Shown here: positions 11,282 through 28,968 of the stretch, piece after piece
Layout: the number at the start of each line of letters is the position of its first letter
Numbering within the stretch: position 1 is the first letter of the stretch
Program-made: the position numbers and the translations under genes
NCBI RefSeq assembly: GCF_021018805.1
Contig: NC_086257.1
Span: forward strand, 21,737,193-21,801,192
Source: Prinia subflava
Taxonomy: Eukaryota; Chordata; Aves; Passeriformes; Cisticolidae
Length of the DNA: 64,000 bases
Reading direction: 5' to 3'
The notes under the pieces: generated by a model
The model's input: the letters and a program-made list of their open reading frames with translations, nothing else
The model's database searches: none
Told to the model about the DNA's origin: nothing

Positions 11282-13744
11282 GTGAGCAGAACCCCGAGGC
11301 ACTCCCTGTGCCGAGCTTTCCCTTCCTGCTTTCAGTAAAATAGGTTGTATCAGACTTGCTGCGTGTCCTTCCTTTGGGGTTTGAGTCTAAGAGGGATCTA
11401 CACCTGCTTGAAATGGCAACAGAGAGAAAATATCAAACAAAACACCTCAAAATTTGTTGCTAGATAACGTTCCATCTATTTGAAGTCTGTAACAATGAAA
11501 AGCTTTGTACCCACGCTGACAAAAGCAATACCCAGGATTGCTGCTGGGCAGCAGATCAGGTGTCCTGCAGAGTCAGATTCCTGCTGAAGCTGAGAGCTTT
11601 GGGTAAATCTATTTGTTAGCACTGTTCTCAGTATCCTCTTTCCTTTTCCTTAGCAATTGCATCCTTTTCATTTTCTTCCAATAGTGACTTTTTTAAAACC
11701 AAGGTAAGTGAACTTCAGCATTAAGCCATAGCCATGCTGGAATTTAAAGCTGGTGAACCCACTTTGTTGGGATATACATGGAATTTTGATTAAATTGTAG
11801 CACATACTTGTTTCTTATACTACAAATAGAAACCATCACCAAATCTGGTGCCATTGTTTCTTCTCATCTCATGAAATCTACCTAAAACATTTGTACCATT
11901 ATAGCCCTGTGGCAATTCCTACACGAGTAAGACAACATATGCATGTAAAGGTAGTTAAACATTGTTTAATGGTTTGGACAGACTTTGTGTACGTTTGGGA
12001 GTCACTCTGCTGGTTTCCTTTTGCCATTCACTCTGGAAACTCTCATCCCTGCAGAAGTGACTTCATTTATGCTCCTGAACAGGAAAAGTCACCAAACAGG
12101 ACAGCAGAGCTTTGCTCCAAACCTTTTATTAATGCAATCTTCCGCTCCTCTAAATGTGCCTGTTAAATGTTAGCATAAAGTACCAGAATGATCTGTGACT
12201 GTATGTACAAGGTCAAAGCATGGGGGGAAAATGCGAGAAAGTAATTTCAGTAAAAATAGCTGGGAAGCAGCAGTGTAACTGCTGCTGTTCTGACTCTCTA
12301 TTATCACTGTGGTAGTGTAGAACAGGAAGACATTTGGACACCTCTTCCCCAGCTGGAATGACCAGGGCAGAGCTGGTGTAGGTGGAGGTTTGTTGTTTGG
12401 TTGGTTGGTTGTTTTTTTTTCATTGCACCCACCCTCAAACACAAATTATTCAGGCACTTGCTGCAAGAGCCCCTGGTGTCCTCAGAGGCCTCAGAGCTAA
12501 GCCCAGAGCAGGTCTGTTTGTTCTGCACACCTGCACAGGGCCCTCCCAGCCTGCAGTCACCCTGGGGAGCACAAAGTCCACACATCACCCCTGGACAGCC
12601 AGTCTAGAGAGGAGCTTCTGCTTTAACTCTTGCTCCACAGGAAAGATGCAGCAACGAGAACTGAAGTTGGGGATATACCAAACATGGTGGTTTGAGAAGA
12701 ATCTGCACACTATGAGCATTCCTAAATTTTGAAATAATTAGATAAGCCTGTGTGGGTACTTTTCTGAGTGGTGCTGCTCTGGATCATTGCAGGTGACATT
12801 CTGATAGTGTCAGTGCTGACACACTGGTGACAGAATTTCTTGCTAAAACACCACTACAAGACTCAGACAGGTATTTTTTCCATGCATCTTCCTTTCCCTT
12901 GCCAGATATATGAAGTTCAGTCTAATTTCATTGCTCAAATTAAGTCTTAATTTACTTGAATGAATAACATTTGTTAGTCTGAGGTGGTATCAGGTACCCA
13001 ACTCTACAAACAGCAGTATGTTGGTTTTCATGATGTGATAAGATGGCAACAATACCACAGTCAAAATATATCAGGTAAAATGGCATTTAAAAGTGCTGGT
13101 GTCTGTGTTTGAAGTATTTGCACTCTGTCTGAACCCTTGTTTAACAGCAACTTGTTCAGCCCATAAAGCCCTCTTCATTACTGACAATAGCCATAAAAAC
13201 AGCTCATGTGTTACAGTTTTCTTTGATATTTCTTTGTAAGAAAGGGCTGCAGAGGAATTCCTACTACTAAAACAATTATTTGTGCAAAACCCGGTACTAC
13301 TCAAAGAGGCCTGTGCCAGAGACTTTTATTTCTTCCTTTCTCTGACCCTGAAATGCTTAGAAAATATATTTTGTGTTCTTTGGAACGAGAGAATTTACAT
13401 AGGCTACATTTATTTTGCCATGTTCTTCTGAGTTATTCAGAAAGTAAAGTAAGCATAATCCTGCTCTGAAAACCATTTTTTCAGCTTTCAGACCTCCCTG
13501 TACCTCACTGAAAGGCAGCATTTCCCCCCCAGTTTTAGAGGAGAGGCAAATGAAGTCAAGTGACTGCTCCAGCAGGACAGGGGTGCAGCAGAGGTCCCCC
13601 AAATCCTCCTGTGTGCTCCAGGGGCTCCCATGGCCCTCGTGCCAGGGTGGTGACAGGGGCTGTGTCTGACTGGATCCCTCCTGCTTTTGTTGCTACCCCT
13701 TGCAGTTATAAACAGGAGACACAAGGTGAGGGAAAATTATAAAA
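11282..13744. other. Convergent intergenic/3'UTR interval between LRRC34 and MYNN
   Basis: AT-leaning sequence without coding potential. The LRRC34 3'UTR must begin here, but its end is not resolvable. No RNA gene or transposon is seen. Confidence 0.5.
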
Positions 13745-16700
13745 CAAGTTTATTAAAGTCTAACATAAAACACTTCAGGCTAAATATGTACAACTCCCTC
13801 CCTTCCCAGGGGATTATAAAATTGAGAGTTGAGGTATATACAAATAACAAAGGAAAAATTGTATATACATGACAGATACTTTAAAAATAATTTAACTAAA
13901 AAAGACAGTTATTAGTCCTTATCTGAACTTTGTTCTGCAAGGCTTATTGAGCCTCTCCGGGATCACAGCCCTGAAATCCTTCATGTGGGAACTGTCTGTA
14001 CTTGAAAATTGTTTTGTAGCACATGATTTCAGAAAGGTTGTCATGCTTTGTGCCCTCTTAGAGGCACTAATTTAGAAGTCAATGTGATACAAAGAGCTAT
14101 TCTCACCTAAGGACTTCCAAACAGTCAATTCAGAGATTCAGAGATGTAGATAAGCTATTCAGGCAAAACTTGCACCGACTTCAGTGCAAAATTGACTGAA
14201 ACAGCAGTGTGACAAAACATCTCATATTCTTTGTATTACTCTTAACAGAATTATTGAAATTCCTTTTCTTTTGCAAGGACACATGACTAAAAAGATTCCA
14301 TGCTCTCCCATATTAATCCCTTACAGAAATTACCAATACTGTTATAATCCTTGTACTTCAAAATGAACCCTTAAGCCTAGGACTTACATGTGCAGCTGAT
14401 TTCCATGCATCTATTGGCAAAAGGTACAGTCCAGACCTACAGCCTGAACACACCTACAAATATATATATATATTTATATATATTTATTTATTTAAAATCT
14501 ATATTCTAGTAAATGAATACAGTTGGTAGAGATCATACCTCAGCAGCTGAGATATCTTCACAAAAGATGAGGATAAAAATCAAGATTCTCAGATGGGGAC
14601 TCAAGAGTGCAGGTCACTAAATTATTGCTCCAAGCAAAACTACAAGCCTGTGTATTCTATTAAGAAAGGTTAAAATTGTTGTCTTGTAAAAAATAATGAA
14701 TATCTTCTTGTCTATAAAGAAAACTAAATGACTAATAAAGCAACTGTTACTGTTATAAGTATCTAAACAAATCCTGTATAAATCTAAGCACTGTATTTTT
14801 TAAAAAAGTCTGAAATCTAAGAATACAGTAATAAGCTATAATTTTAGAAATATAAAACCAGTCCAAACAAACACTGTTATGGAATGCATTTTCTATGTAG
14901 GAATGTAGTTATTGTTTAGGTTTCTTTCCAGAGCTATTCTCTCTCCTGGTCATTTCTCCTGGATGTGTTTATCCTGAGCTGCTCTTCCTCCAGTACCAGC
15001 AGCATATCATTAGTTTGTCTTCCAAAGCTGTTTAAATATGCAAGTTATCAGTTTTTTTCTTTCTCAGCACTCATGACTAAACCTATCCCAAGATTTCTGC
15101 TCTACTTTCAGAGAGAGACAGCAAAGAGGAAGCTTAGTACAAGCTACATACAGTCAAAATCCTGATTTTGTGATTCTTCAGTCTTAAAGGGCAAGGCTGA
15201 GGAATCCCTCAGGGGCTACACCAGCTACAGAAGCTGACAGAGACAAGAGGGGACACAGAGGGAAATGCCAAGAAAGAGAATACTAGAGAACTTTATCCTT
15301 TGTCATTGCCAGCATTATGAACATCAGCTGTTCATAAGTGTTGTGGGACAGACAAGCAGAGAAATTAAAGTAATTAGCTCCAGTAGGGACAGTGTAAAAG
15401 ATTCCTGCATTAGGGATGTTCCTGTTGAACATGGCTGTACTCCTGCTGGCCATGGTAGGCTTCATCAGCAAATCCACCATGTATTAAAGCATAAAATGTG
15501 ACCAAGCAGCAGGTTATAGACACGCCCCATACTAAAATGATCAATGCAAAGCAGCAAAAGGTCTATTACTTTACAAATACAAACATGTAGGAAGAGAAAA
15601 AAAAATTATAGTCACACTCAGGAGTCAAGGGAGCATTTTCAGACTCTTTAAATGAAATCCTTCAAGAAAATTTTCACAAGTCTGTTTGATTAAGGTGCAG
15701 ATTAATTATTACTCCATGTAGAATGGAATCAGTAAAGAGGTATCTTCTATGCTCTTCTATTTATCAGCGTCTGGACACAAGGCATCGGTGGAAATAAATG
15801 CTAGCACCAAGGAAATAACCAACAAAGGACAGCTTTAAATGCATTGTTGGTACAGTATCACGACTGTTTCATTACTGTTTGATGATTACATAAATAATGC
15901 TTACAATTGCTAATGGCACCAACTGGCAAAATGGAGTAGAAAAGTACTTCTATTGTCACCTAGTCTTTTATGACCCTACCAAGACATTAAAATGTTGCTT
16001 TTTAAATATGTCTCTTGCTAGTTATAAAGCCTGTCTTTACCTGGGCCTTGCTAGGTACCAGTTTTGTGCAGTTACTGTGAACAAGTGACATGAGAGGTAA
16101 AGCAATACAAAAAACTTTAATTAAAACAAGTCAGTCAAACTCTAACAAAACCTTGCTTGGAAGAATATCACTCTGCTCCATTGTATTATTCTTTAATGCC
16201 TCCTCATGTAGTGTTCACTTATTATTTTCACAGTGAAGGGCGGGATTTATTTCCTCTTTTGTACCTCCTATCTAGCACAAGAAGCAGCACTACAGCAAAC
16301 AAAGGGATTATGAAGCTCTGATTCATGCCTCACTAATTAACTCACTGCATCTTTTCTCCTCATCTACAACATGCATGTCCCAGCTCTCCTTTTGTTGCTG
16401 TTTGTGCCAAACCCAGGGTGTTTTAGAGATGTGAAAAATAAATCTGAGACAAGATACAACAATGCTGGATTCACTTCTACAAACAAACAAACAAACAAAG
16501 GCAATTCGTTGGAAAGAAGACCCAGGAGTATCCATGCCATTAGGACCCTCCCACTTGCCACACTTCAGACAAAAGTTAACCCTCCTTTACTTTTCTTGTC
16601 AAGAAAATACACTCAAACCTTTCCTTCTGGTCAGGCTCTACCTGAAGATGGCACTTCTGGCAGGCAGCAGCAAATCTATGCAAGCAGCTCAGCAGAGCAC

Positions 16701-17149
16701 TGCCCTGCCCTCATCATGGACCATTCTTGGAGTACAGGCTTACTAATACATCCAAATTAGGATTTTTCCCTACACCCCTGGGTTAATCTTCCTAAACTAT
16801 CAAATATGGCTTAAAATATCTGTTCTCAAATGACATTGTGACACATCAAATCAACAGGAACACGGGAAAAGAACTCCAAAGTACATGAACATATGTAACA
16901 GAGAATTCTTAAGGCAGGTGTCGCCAGAATCATCTCCTGGAAATCAGTGTTAATCACAAATAGAAATCTGCTTGTAGATTAGCACAATTCAGCACTGCAC
17001 AATGGAAATGCCTTACAGGTGTTTTTACACAGAGGAAAACAAAGAACACATCCAATTCAGACAGCATGACTGGTCGTTTGATTGTGTTCATTTTACCAAA
17101 CATTTCCACGTTCACTACCAAACTACCTGGATGGCTCTGCACTGCTCTG
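13745..17149 (-). other. MYNN: Probable MYNN 3'UTR (extent uncertain)
   Basis: AT-rich non-coding sequence downstream of the MYNN stop. On the minus strand an ATTAAA hexamer (16121-16116) and an AATAAA (13754-13749) are each followed by T-rich or A-rich sequence. They could be proximal and distal poly(A) signals, giving UTRs of about 1.0 or 3.4 kb. Further AATAAA matches around 14.48 kb make the choice unsafe without transcript data. Confidence 0.4.
14458..14495. repeat. TA/TTTA-rich simple repeat
   Basis: A (TA)n run grading into TATTTATT units, about 38 bp, in the putative MYNN 3'UTR. Confidence 0.8.
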
Positions 17150-24756
<7,607 letters not shown>

Positions 24757-24949
24757 TTTGAGAACGCACTGCAGACACTTTCTGACCTGCGAAAGCAAAA
24801 AAAACCAACCCAAACCAAACAACAAATCAATGTACGTGCAAGATTTCACCTTTTTCATTCCTTAACACAGTTAACGATCATAGAGCAGTCGGTGTTCGGA
24901 CCTGCCCGTGCTCGCTCAGGACAGCCTGGCAGCAGAAGGGACAGCGAGA

Positions 24950-25510
24950 TGGTGGCTGCTGCTCGACCCGGGGCGCTGCGGCTGCAGCGGGGGCGCGGGC
25001 AGAGGCCGTGCGCTCCCGGCGCCCCCGGGATTAGCCCGGCTAAGCCCGGCACTTGTCACACCGTGTCACACCCGGGCCCCGGGGAGCGGCCCGAGGCTCG
25101 GACCGCGCGGCTCGGACCGGCAGCGCTCAGCCCGCGGGGCGGCTGCTCTGGGCACCAGCACCGGGGGTGCGGAGCGGTGCCCATTCGGTGCCGCCGCGGG
25201 CCCCGGGCCCGGGCTTTGGGCCGCCTCGGCAGCGAACGGGGCGCGGGACCCGCAACCCCGCGGCGCCCCCGGCCCGGCCCCGCCGCCGGACGGGACGGAG
25301 CCCACGGAGCCCGCAGCGCCCTCCCCGCAGCGCCCGGCCCGGCCCGGCCCCGCCGCTCCCGCGTTCCCTCGCGTCCCCCCGTGCCCCCCGGCCCGGCCCG
25401 GCCCCAGCGCCGCGACCCCCGCGCACCTGCGGACGGGAGAGAGGGTGAGCGCTGCGCTCAGGCCGCCATGTCCCGGTGACGCCGCCGCCGCTTCCGGGAC
25501 GCGAGTTCCG
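24950..25510 (-). promoter_or_regulatory. MYNN: MYNN CpG-island promoter and 5' exon region
   Basis: Very GC- and CpG-rich, with CTTCCGGG ETS-type motifs near 25491 and a GACATGGCGGCC YY1-type element (minus strand) at 25461-25472. Both are typical of TATA-less housekeeping promoters. Open frames spanning it on both strands are composition artefacts. Confidence 0.7.
25427..25500 (-). other. MYNN: MYNN untranslated exon 1 (approximate start)
   Basis: The minus-strand donor CCGCAG|GTGCGC at 25427 ends a short exon that would splice to the acceptor at 24787, upstream of the BTB exon. If transcription starts above 25470, the exon contains a tiny uORF ATG-GCG-GCC-TGA, coincident with the YY1-like site. 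The start coordinate is an estimate. Confidence 0.5.
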
Positions 25511-25649
25511 GCCTCCGCGACAGGGGCGGCTGGCGAAACCAGGGAATAAAACTGGTTTATTATTCCTGTCGGGCCGAGCCAAGGCTTTGAATAAAATAAT
25601 TCTGGCAACAGAGTTGAGAGGCCGAGAGCAGTGCGAGGGGGTCAGGCAG

Positions 25650-25655
25650 AAAAAA
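25650..25655 (-). terminator. Pol III oligo-T terminator of tRNA-Val
   Basis: Six T on the minus strand, 17 nt after the tRNA 3' end: a standard RNA polymerase III stop. Confidence 0.75.
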
Positions 25656-25672
25656 GAAGCCGCCTCGGCTGG

Positions 25673-25745
25673 TGTTTCCGCCCGGTTTCGAACCGGGGAC
25701 CTTTCGCGTGTTAGGCGAACGTGATAACCACTACACTACGGAAAC
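25673..25745 (-). tRNA. tRNA-Val (anticodon AAC)
   Basis: A 73-nt minus-strand cloverleaf without an intron. The acceptor arm GTTTCCG/CGGAAAC pairs fully, with discriminator A. The D arm contains the A-box-like TAGTGTAGTGG, the anticodon stem TTCGC/GCGAA encloses CTAACAC (anticodon AAC), and the T arm CCCGG-TTCGAAA-CCGGG holds the B box. CCA is not encoded, as expected in eukaryotes. It lies about 170 bp upstream of the likely MYNN start on the same strand. From memory, a tRNA-Val(AAC) also sits beside MYNN in human, so this is probably a conserved neighbour. Confidence 0.96.
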
Positions 25746-27600
25746 GCCGCTGCCATCACGCATTTCAGTTACATCCCTAATTCTACTCTGCCCCGCCCGT
25801 CCCTGCTGTCCCACCCTGCCTGTCCCTGCTGTCCCCTCCCCTCCGTGTCCCCTCCTGCCCCGCACCGCGCCCGGAGCCCCGCGCTCAGCCGGGACCTGCA
25901 CCCCACGGACCGCGCCAAACGCCCTCGGGACCCGCAGCCTCCCCCTGCCTCCGGTCCCTCGCAGTGCAAGGTCACCCCAGGGCGGGTCTCTCTCGTGTGC
26001 CGGGCGCTCCCCACCCACGGCAGTGACAGCGTCCGCGGGAACCAGAAACTTCACGGAGAAGGGGAATGTTTGGCGCTGCTGGCAGGCAGGACGGGAGAGC
26101 TGCGAGCTGGGCACCTTGTGTGACACCTGGCAGCGTCGGCTACGCAGGCCTGTCCTAGAGCTGGATCTGAGGAATGGGGAAGTGACTAATTCTCCGGGAT
26201 TTTCTACTGCACCAGAACTGAAATAACAGATCTTGGGAGTAGCTACAGAAAGGAATGCGGTTTTGCCACTTTTTGCAGAGGGTAACATGAGCCAAACTCC
26301 AGCTGGTGGAAAGATACATCCTTGCAATCTTCTCCGATGCTGTCCAGATTGTGAACAGGTCAAATACATTCCCAGTATTTTTTTCAAAACAAAACACATA
26401 GTTGAAGTGTACACGTTCCCAATGTCCTTTACCTGGGACATTCCCAGTATACCCTGACCAAAGATGTTGGTGGGATGCCAGAGATGCTGGTGTTGCCATG
26501 GAGACTGGGGTGGAAAAGTATTTGTCCAATACCACTGCATTTTGTTTGATTCCTGTGCTTATCCAGAAAAGCATGGGATTGTCATGTCCTGGGGAAATGG
26601 GAGCCTGTGGGGAGGAAATGGCAGAGCTCTCCACCTTCCTGACATTATGGTTCAGAATCAAGGGTTTAATTTCCTGAGAGCCTCTTTAACCCTCCTCATT
26701 TTGGCACAGAGTTGGCAGGAATTGGCAAATTCTGCTCCAAATCTATCATGACTGAAGCATAATCATGTTGCCACAAGGACTTCCACTCCAGTCCTTTCTT
26801 GTATTTTCTGGTGTCCTCTCCCCCGGAATTAAGCTGAATACATGGTCACAGGTGTTGAGGTGAAAGTCAGAGTTTCTCCTAAGAAGATTTCATTTTGGAC
26901 AGAGGGCTCCTTGCTTCCCTCAGTGACTTCCAGCCCATGCGGATTACTCTGACAGAGTACAGGGAGGCTAAGCCTAAAAAATGTTTCTAAAAGAGATGCA
27001 TTTTTGTAACAGATTTTCTTTAACTCTTTCTGGAGAAGAACCCAAGATTACAGCTACCAGGGAGCAAGCAGGGAGAAGCCTGTGTTCATAGCACACCAGT
27101 AAAAATCATAACATCTAGCACAATTTATTCCTTCTTAGTTAGTGAATACATCTTTCTGAATAGATACAAAATACTTTTTAAAGAGGCTCTTTACCAGACC
27201 AATCCTGCACAGCATATGTGCAGCTAAAATTGGGAAGACCAAGAGCTCTACACTACTGTTTCACACTCCTTTGCGCTTGCAAAACGCCTTGCTTTTCCAT
27301 GGAAATCTCAGGGTGGAAAAACAAACACACAAAAGCTTCTCTGAGGCAGCAGAGGGGTCCCAGGTGATGCTCCGGGGAGCACCGCGGGAAGCATCCGCCT
27401 TGCACAAAGAGAGGGCAGGCAGAGATGAATAAAACCCATCACCCAGCACAGCATGGGATGGGGAGGAGGGGGGTGGTGGGGCCGGCACAGCCCTGCTTTG
27501 GGGGGATGGTGGGAGAGGAATGGCCTGGTTCCTCATTCAGAGATCCTCTAGTGGGACAGGATGGACATGAACGAAGGCTCAGTTCAGCTCACAGCATCAG
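25746..27600. other. tRNA-TERC intergenic spacer
   Basis: GC-rich up to about 26.1 kb, then average composition. Open frames of 168 and 269 codons on the minus strand show no domain. ACTRT3, an actin-related gene located between MYNN and TERC in mammals, is not recognisable. Short recurring CATTCCCAGTAT motifs occur near 26.37 and 26.44 kb. Confidence 0.5.
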
Positions 27601-27803
27601 GCACCAGTCTCCAAATCCTGATACCAGCTCCTAAATCCTGATACCAGCCCCCAAATCCCAGGCACCAGTCTACAAATCTCAGGTACCAGTGTACAAATCT
27701 CAGGTACCAGTGTACAAATCTCAGGTACCAGTCCTCAAATCCCAGGCAGCAGCCCCCAAATCCTGATACCAGCCCCCAAATCCTGATACTAGCCCCCAAA
27801 CCC
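27601..27803. repeat. 20-21-bp minisatellite upstream of TERC, about 10 copies
   Basis: Tandem copies of CCAGCCCCCAAATCCTGATA and a CCAGTNTACAAATCTCAGGTA variant. Variant types are grouped in blocks, as expected after unequal exchange. The array ends about 150 bp before the first CCAAT box of TERC. Confidence 0.9.
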
Positions 27804-27839
27804 CGCTGCAAGCCCCAGGCCCGGCTGCGGGTGCCCGGT

Positions 27840-28048
27840 GCTGCCCCAGACCCGGCCGCTCCATGCGCGCTCCCTTCCAGGCGCGCTCCCGAGAGCACGC
27901 GGCCCGTTCCAAACTCCCGCCGCCCCCCGCGGCCCGCCCCATTGCCCCCTCTCAGCCAATGGCAGCGGAGGATGGAGCCTCTGTAACCAATGGGAACGCG
28001 GAGGGCGTGGCCGCAGGGTATAAGATGCGGACGCGGGGCATCTGCGGC
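27840..28048 (+). promoter_or_regulatory. TERC: TERC promoter (two CCAAT boxes, GC box, TATA box)
   Basis: CCAAT boxes at 27956-27960 and 27987-27991, a GGGCGTGG GC/CACC-type box at about 28003-28010, and a TATAA box at 28019-28023. This is the arrangement of a Pol II promoter of TERC type; mammalian TERC also relies on NF-Y-bound CCAAT and Sp1 sites. The TATA box predicts initiation near 28049, which fits the RNA length inferred from the 3' ACA box. Confidence 0.85.
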
Positions 28049-28083
28049 CTGTGCCGGGGTAAGCAGGCCCTAGGGCCAACTAA

Positions 28084-28094
28084 CTAACCCTAAT
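28084..28094 (+). other. TERC: TERC template
   Basis: The 11-nt CTAACCCTAAT specifies TTAGGG repeats. It is preceded directly by CTAA, making an extended CTAACTAACCC motif. The last base is T, where human has C. Confidence 0.93.
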
Positions 28095-28117
28095 GGCGGC
28101 TGCCCCCCTCACACCCG

Positions 28118-28149
28118 CCCGCTGTTTTACTCGCTGACTTTCAGCGGGC
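28118..28149 (+). other. TERC: TERC CR2/CR3 pseudoknot core
   Basis: CCCGCTG pairs with CAGCGGG around TTTTACTCGCTGACTTT. The human core has five consecutive U before CUCGCUG; here the fifth is A, leaving a four-U run for the triple helix. Confidence 0.9.
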
Positions 28150-28297
28150 AGAGGGAACGGCCTAAGGGAAGGGGTACAGGGATGGGGGGAGAATAGTTCC
28201 GGCCTCAAAAAAAGCCAGCGAGGGGGTTCCACACCCCGGCCCACCCTGGGGTTCCTGTCCGTCCTCCGCTACCAGGGATGGTCCCGCCCTCGCCCCT

Positions 28298-28366
28298 CGT
28301 GGAGGCCGCGGTCGGCGGCCTCAGCGCCACTGCCGCCGCGAAGAGTTCGTCTCTGTCAGCCTCGGC
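28298..28366 (+). other. TERC: TERC CR4/CR5 domain (TERT-binding)
   Basis: GGAGGCCGCGGTCGG followed by CACTGCCGCCGCGAAGAG and CTCTGTCAGCC is the conserved CR4/CR5 block. P6.1 is GAG-UUCGU-CUC (28343-28353). The conserved U at loop position 2 and G at loop position 4 are kept. Confidence 0.9.
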
Positions 28367-28426
28367 GGCGGCCGGGACCAGAGGGCCGGCCCGCCCACCC
28401 ACCCTGAGCAGCCGGGGGACCCCAGC

Positions 28427-28513
28427 AGAGCAAAACGGGCGCGGCGCCGCGGGCGCTGAAAGTCCGCGGCTCCCTCAGACGTGGAGTGCGCGGTCGGCGC
28501 CCGCCCGACACCC
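28427..28513 (+). other. TERC: TERC H/ACA 3' domain (CR7)
   Basis: Box H (AGAGCA fits ANANNA), then a GC-rich stem with outer pairing CGGGCG/CGCCCG, an apical stem-loop (CTCC/GGAG closing CTCAGACGT at 28474-28482), and box ACA at 28508-28510. This domain binds dyskerin, NOP10, NHP2 and GAR1. The apical loop is where the Cajal-body (CAB) signal is expected. Confidence 0.8.
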
Positions 28514-28733
28514 CCAAACCCTCTCACCCTGCTGGGAGGGGCCGGGCCCGCGGTCGGGGTGTGCGGGCGGCCCCCGGCTCTGCTGGGCCGGCCGGGTACC
28601 CCGCGCTGAGCCCCCGGAGCGTCGGTCCCCGCCGAGGGTTGTGGTGTGCTCCCCTGGGAGTGCGGGCGGTGGGAGAGATGCTCCCGCCGCCGCCGAGATC
28701 GGATCAGAAGAGCCCTGCGGTGAAGGAAGCTCA

Positions 28734-28793
28734 GAAACGCTGAATTTCATTCATCGAGTTCAAGAAACGTTGAATTTTATTCATCGATTTTAG
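28734..28793. repeat. 30-bp imperfect tandem duplication
   Basis: Two copies of GAAACG(C/T)TGAATTT(C/T)ATTCATCGA with 30-bp period (28734 and 28764), differing at a few positions. Confidence 0.85.
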
Positions 28794-28968
28794 CAACCAG
28801 AAGCTGAATTTGTGAAACGTGAGAGACAGAGCATGGGCAGCTGGGGACAAATACTTGGCTGTAGTGTGGAGCAAGGGTTGTGAAAAGGTGTTGTGGCTTG
28901 TCCTCACTTAGCAACTCCTCTTCCTGTGCTCAGACTTTGGCACTGGCATGAGGAAAAGCTCTCCAATG

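Larger units (their letters stand above)
28049..28513 (+). ncRNA. TERC: TERC, telomerase RNA component
   Basis: The RNA template and scaffold of telomerase, acting with TERT and the dyskerin H/ACA complex in Cajal bodies and at telomeres. Landmarks in order: template CTAACCCTAAT (28084-28094), complementary to TTAGGG repeats; the CR2/CR3 pseudoknot core (28118-28147), differing from human by one base in its central stretch; CR4/CR5 (about 28298-28365) with the P6.1 hairpin GAGTTCGTCTC; box H AGAGCA (28427-28432); an H/ACA 3' hairpin; and box ACA (28508-28510), three bases from the end. Length is about 465 nt with a TATA-predicted start, as I recall for chicken TR. The position between MYNN and MECOM is the conserved TERC locus. 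The 5' end is uncertain by several bases. Protein-like open frames crossing it are artefacts. Confidence 0.95.

Noticed and set aside
12304..12732. Three overlapping 68-116 codon frames in the LRRC34-MYNN interval
   Set aside because: No domain, no splice support, ordinary composition.
25731..26661. Minus-strand 168-269 codon frames in the tRNA-TERC spacer as an ACTRT3 candidate
   Set aside because: No actin motifs. A plus-strand HGIVMSW string resembles actin HGIVTNW, but nothing around it matches, so I treat it as chance.
28278..28793. 171-codon plus-strand frame over TERC
   Set aside because: It overlaps the conserved CR4/CR5 and H/ACA RNA structure. The RNA interpretation explains the conservation.
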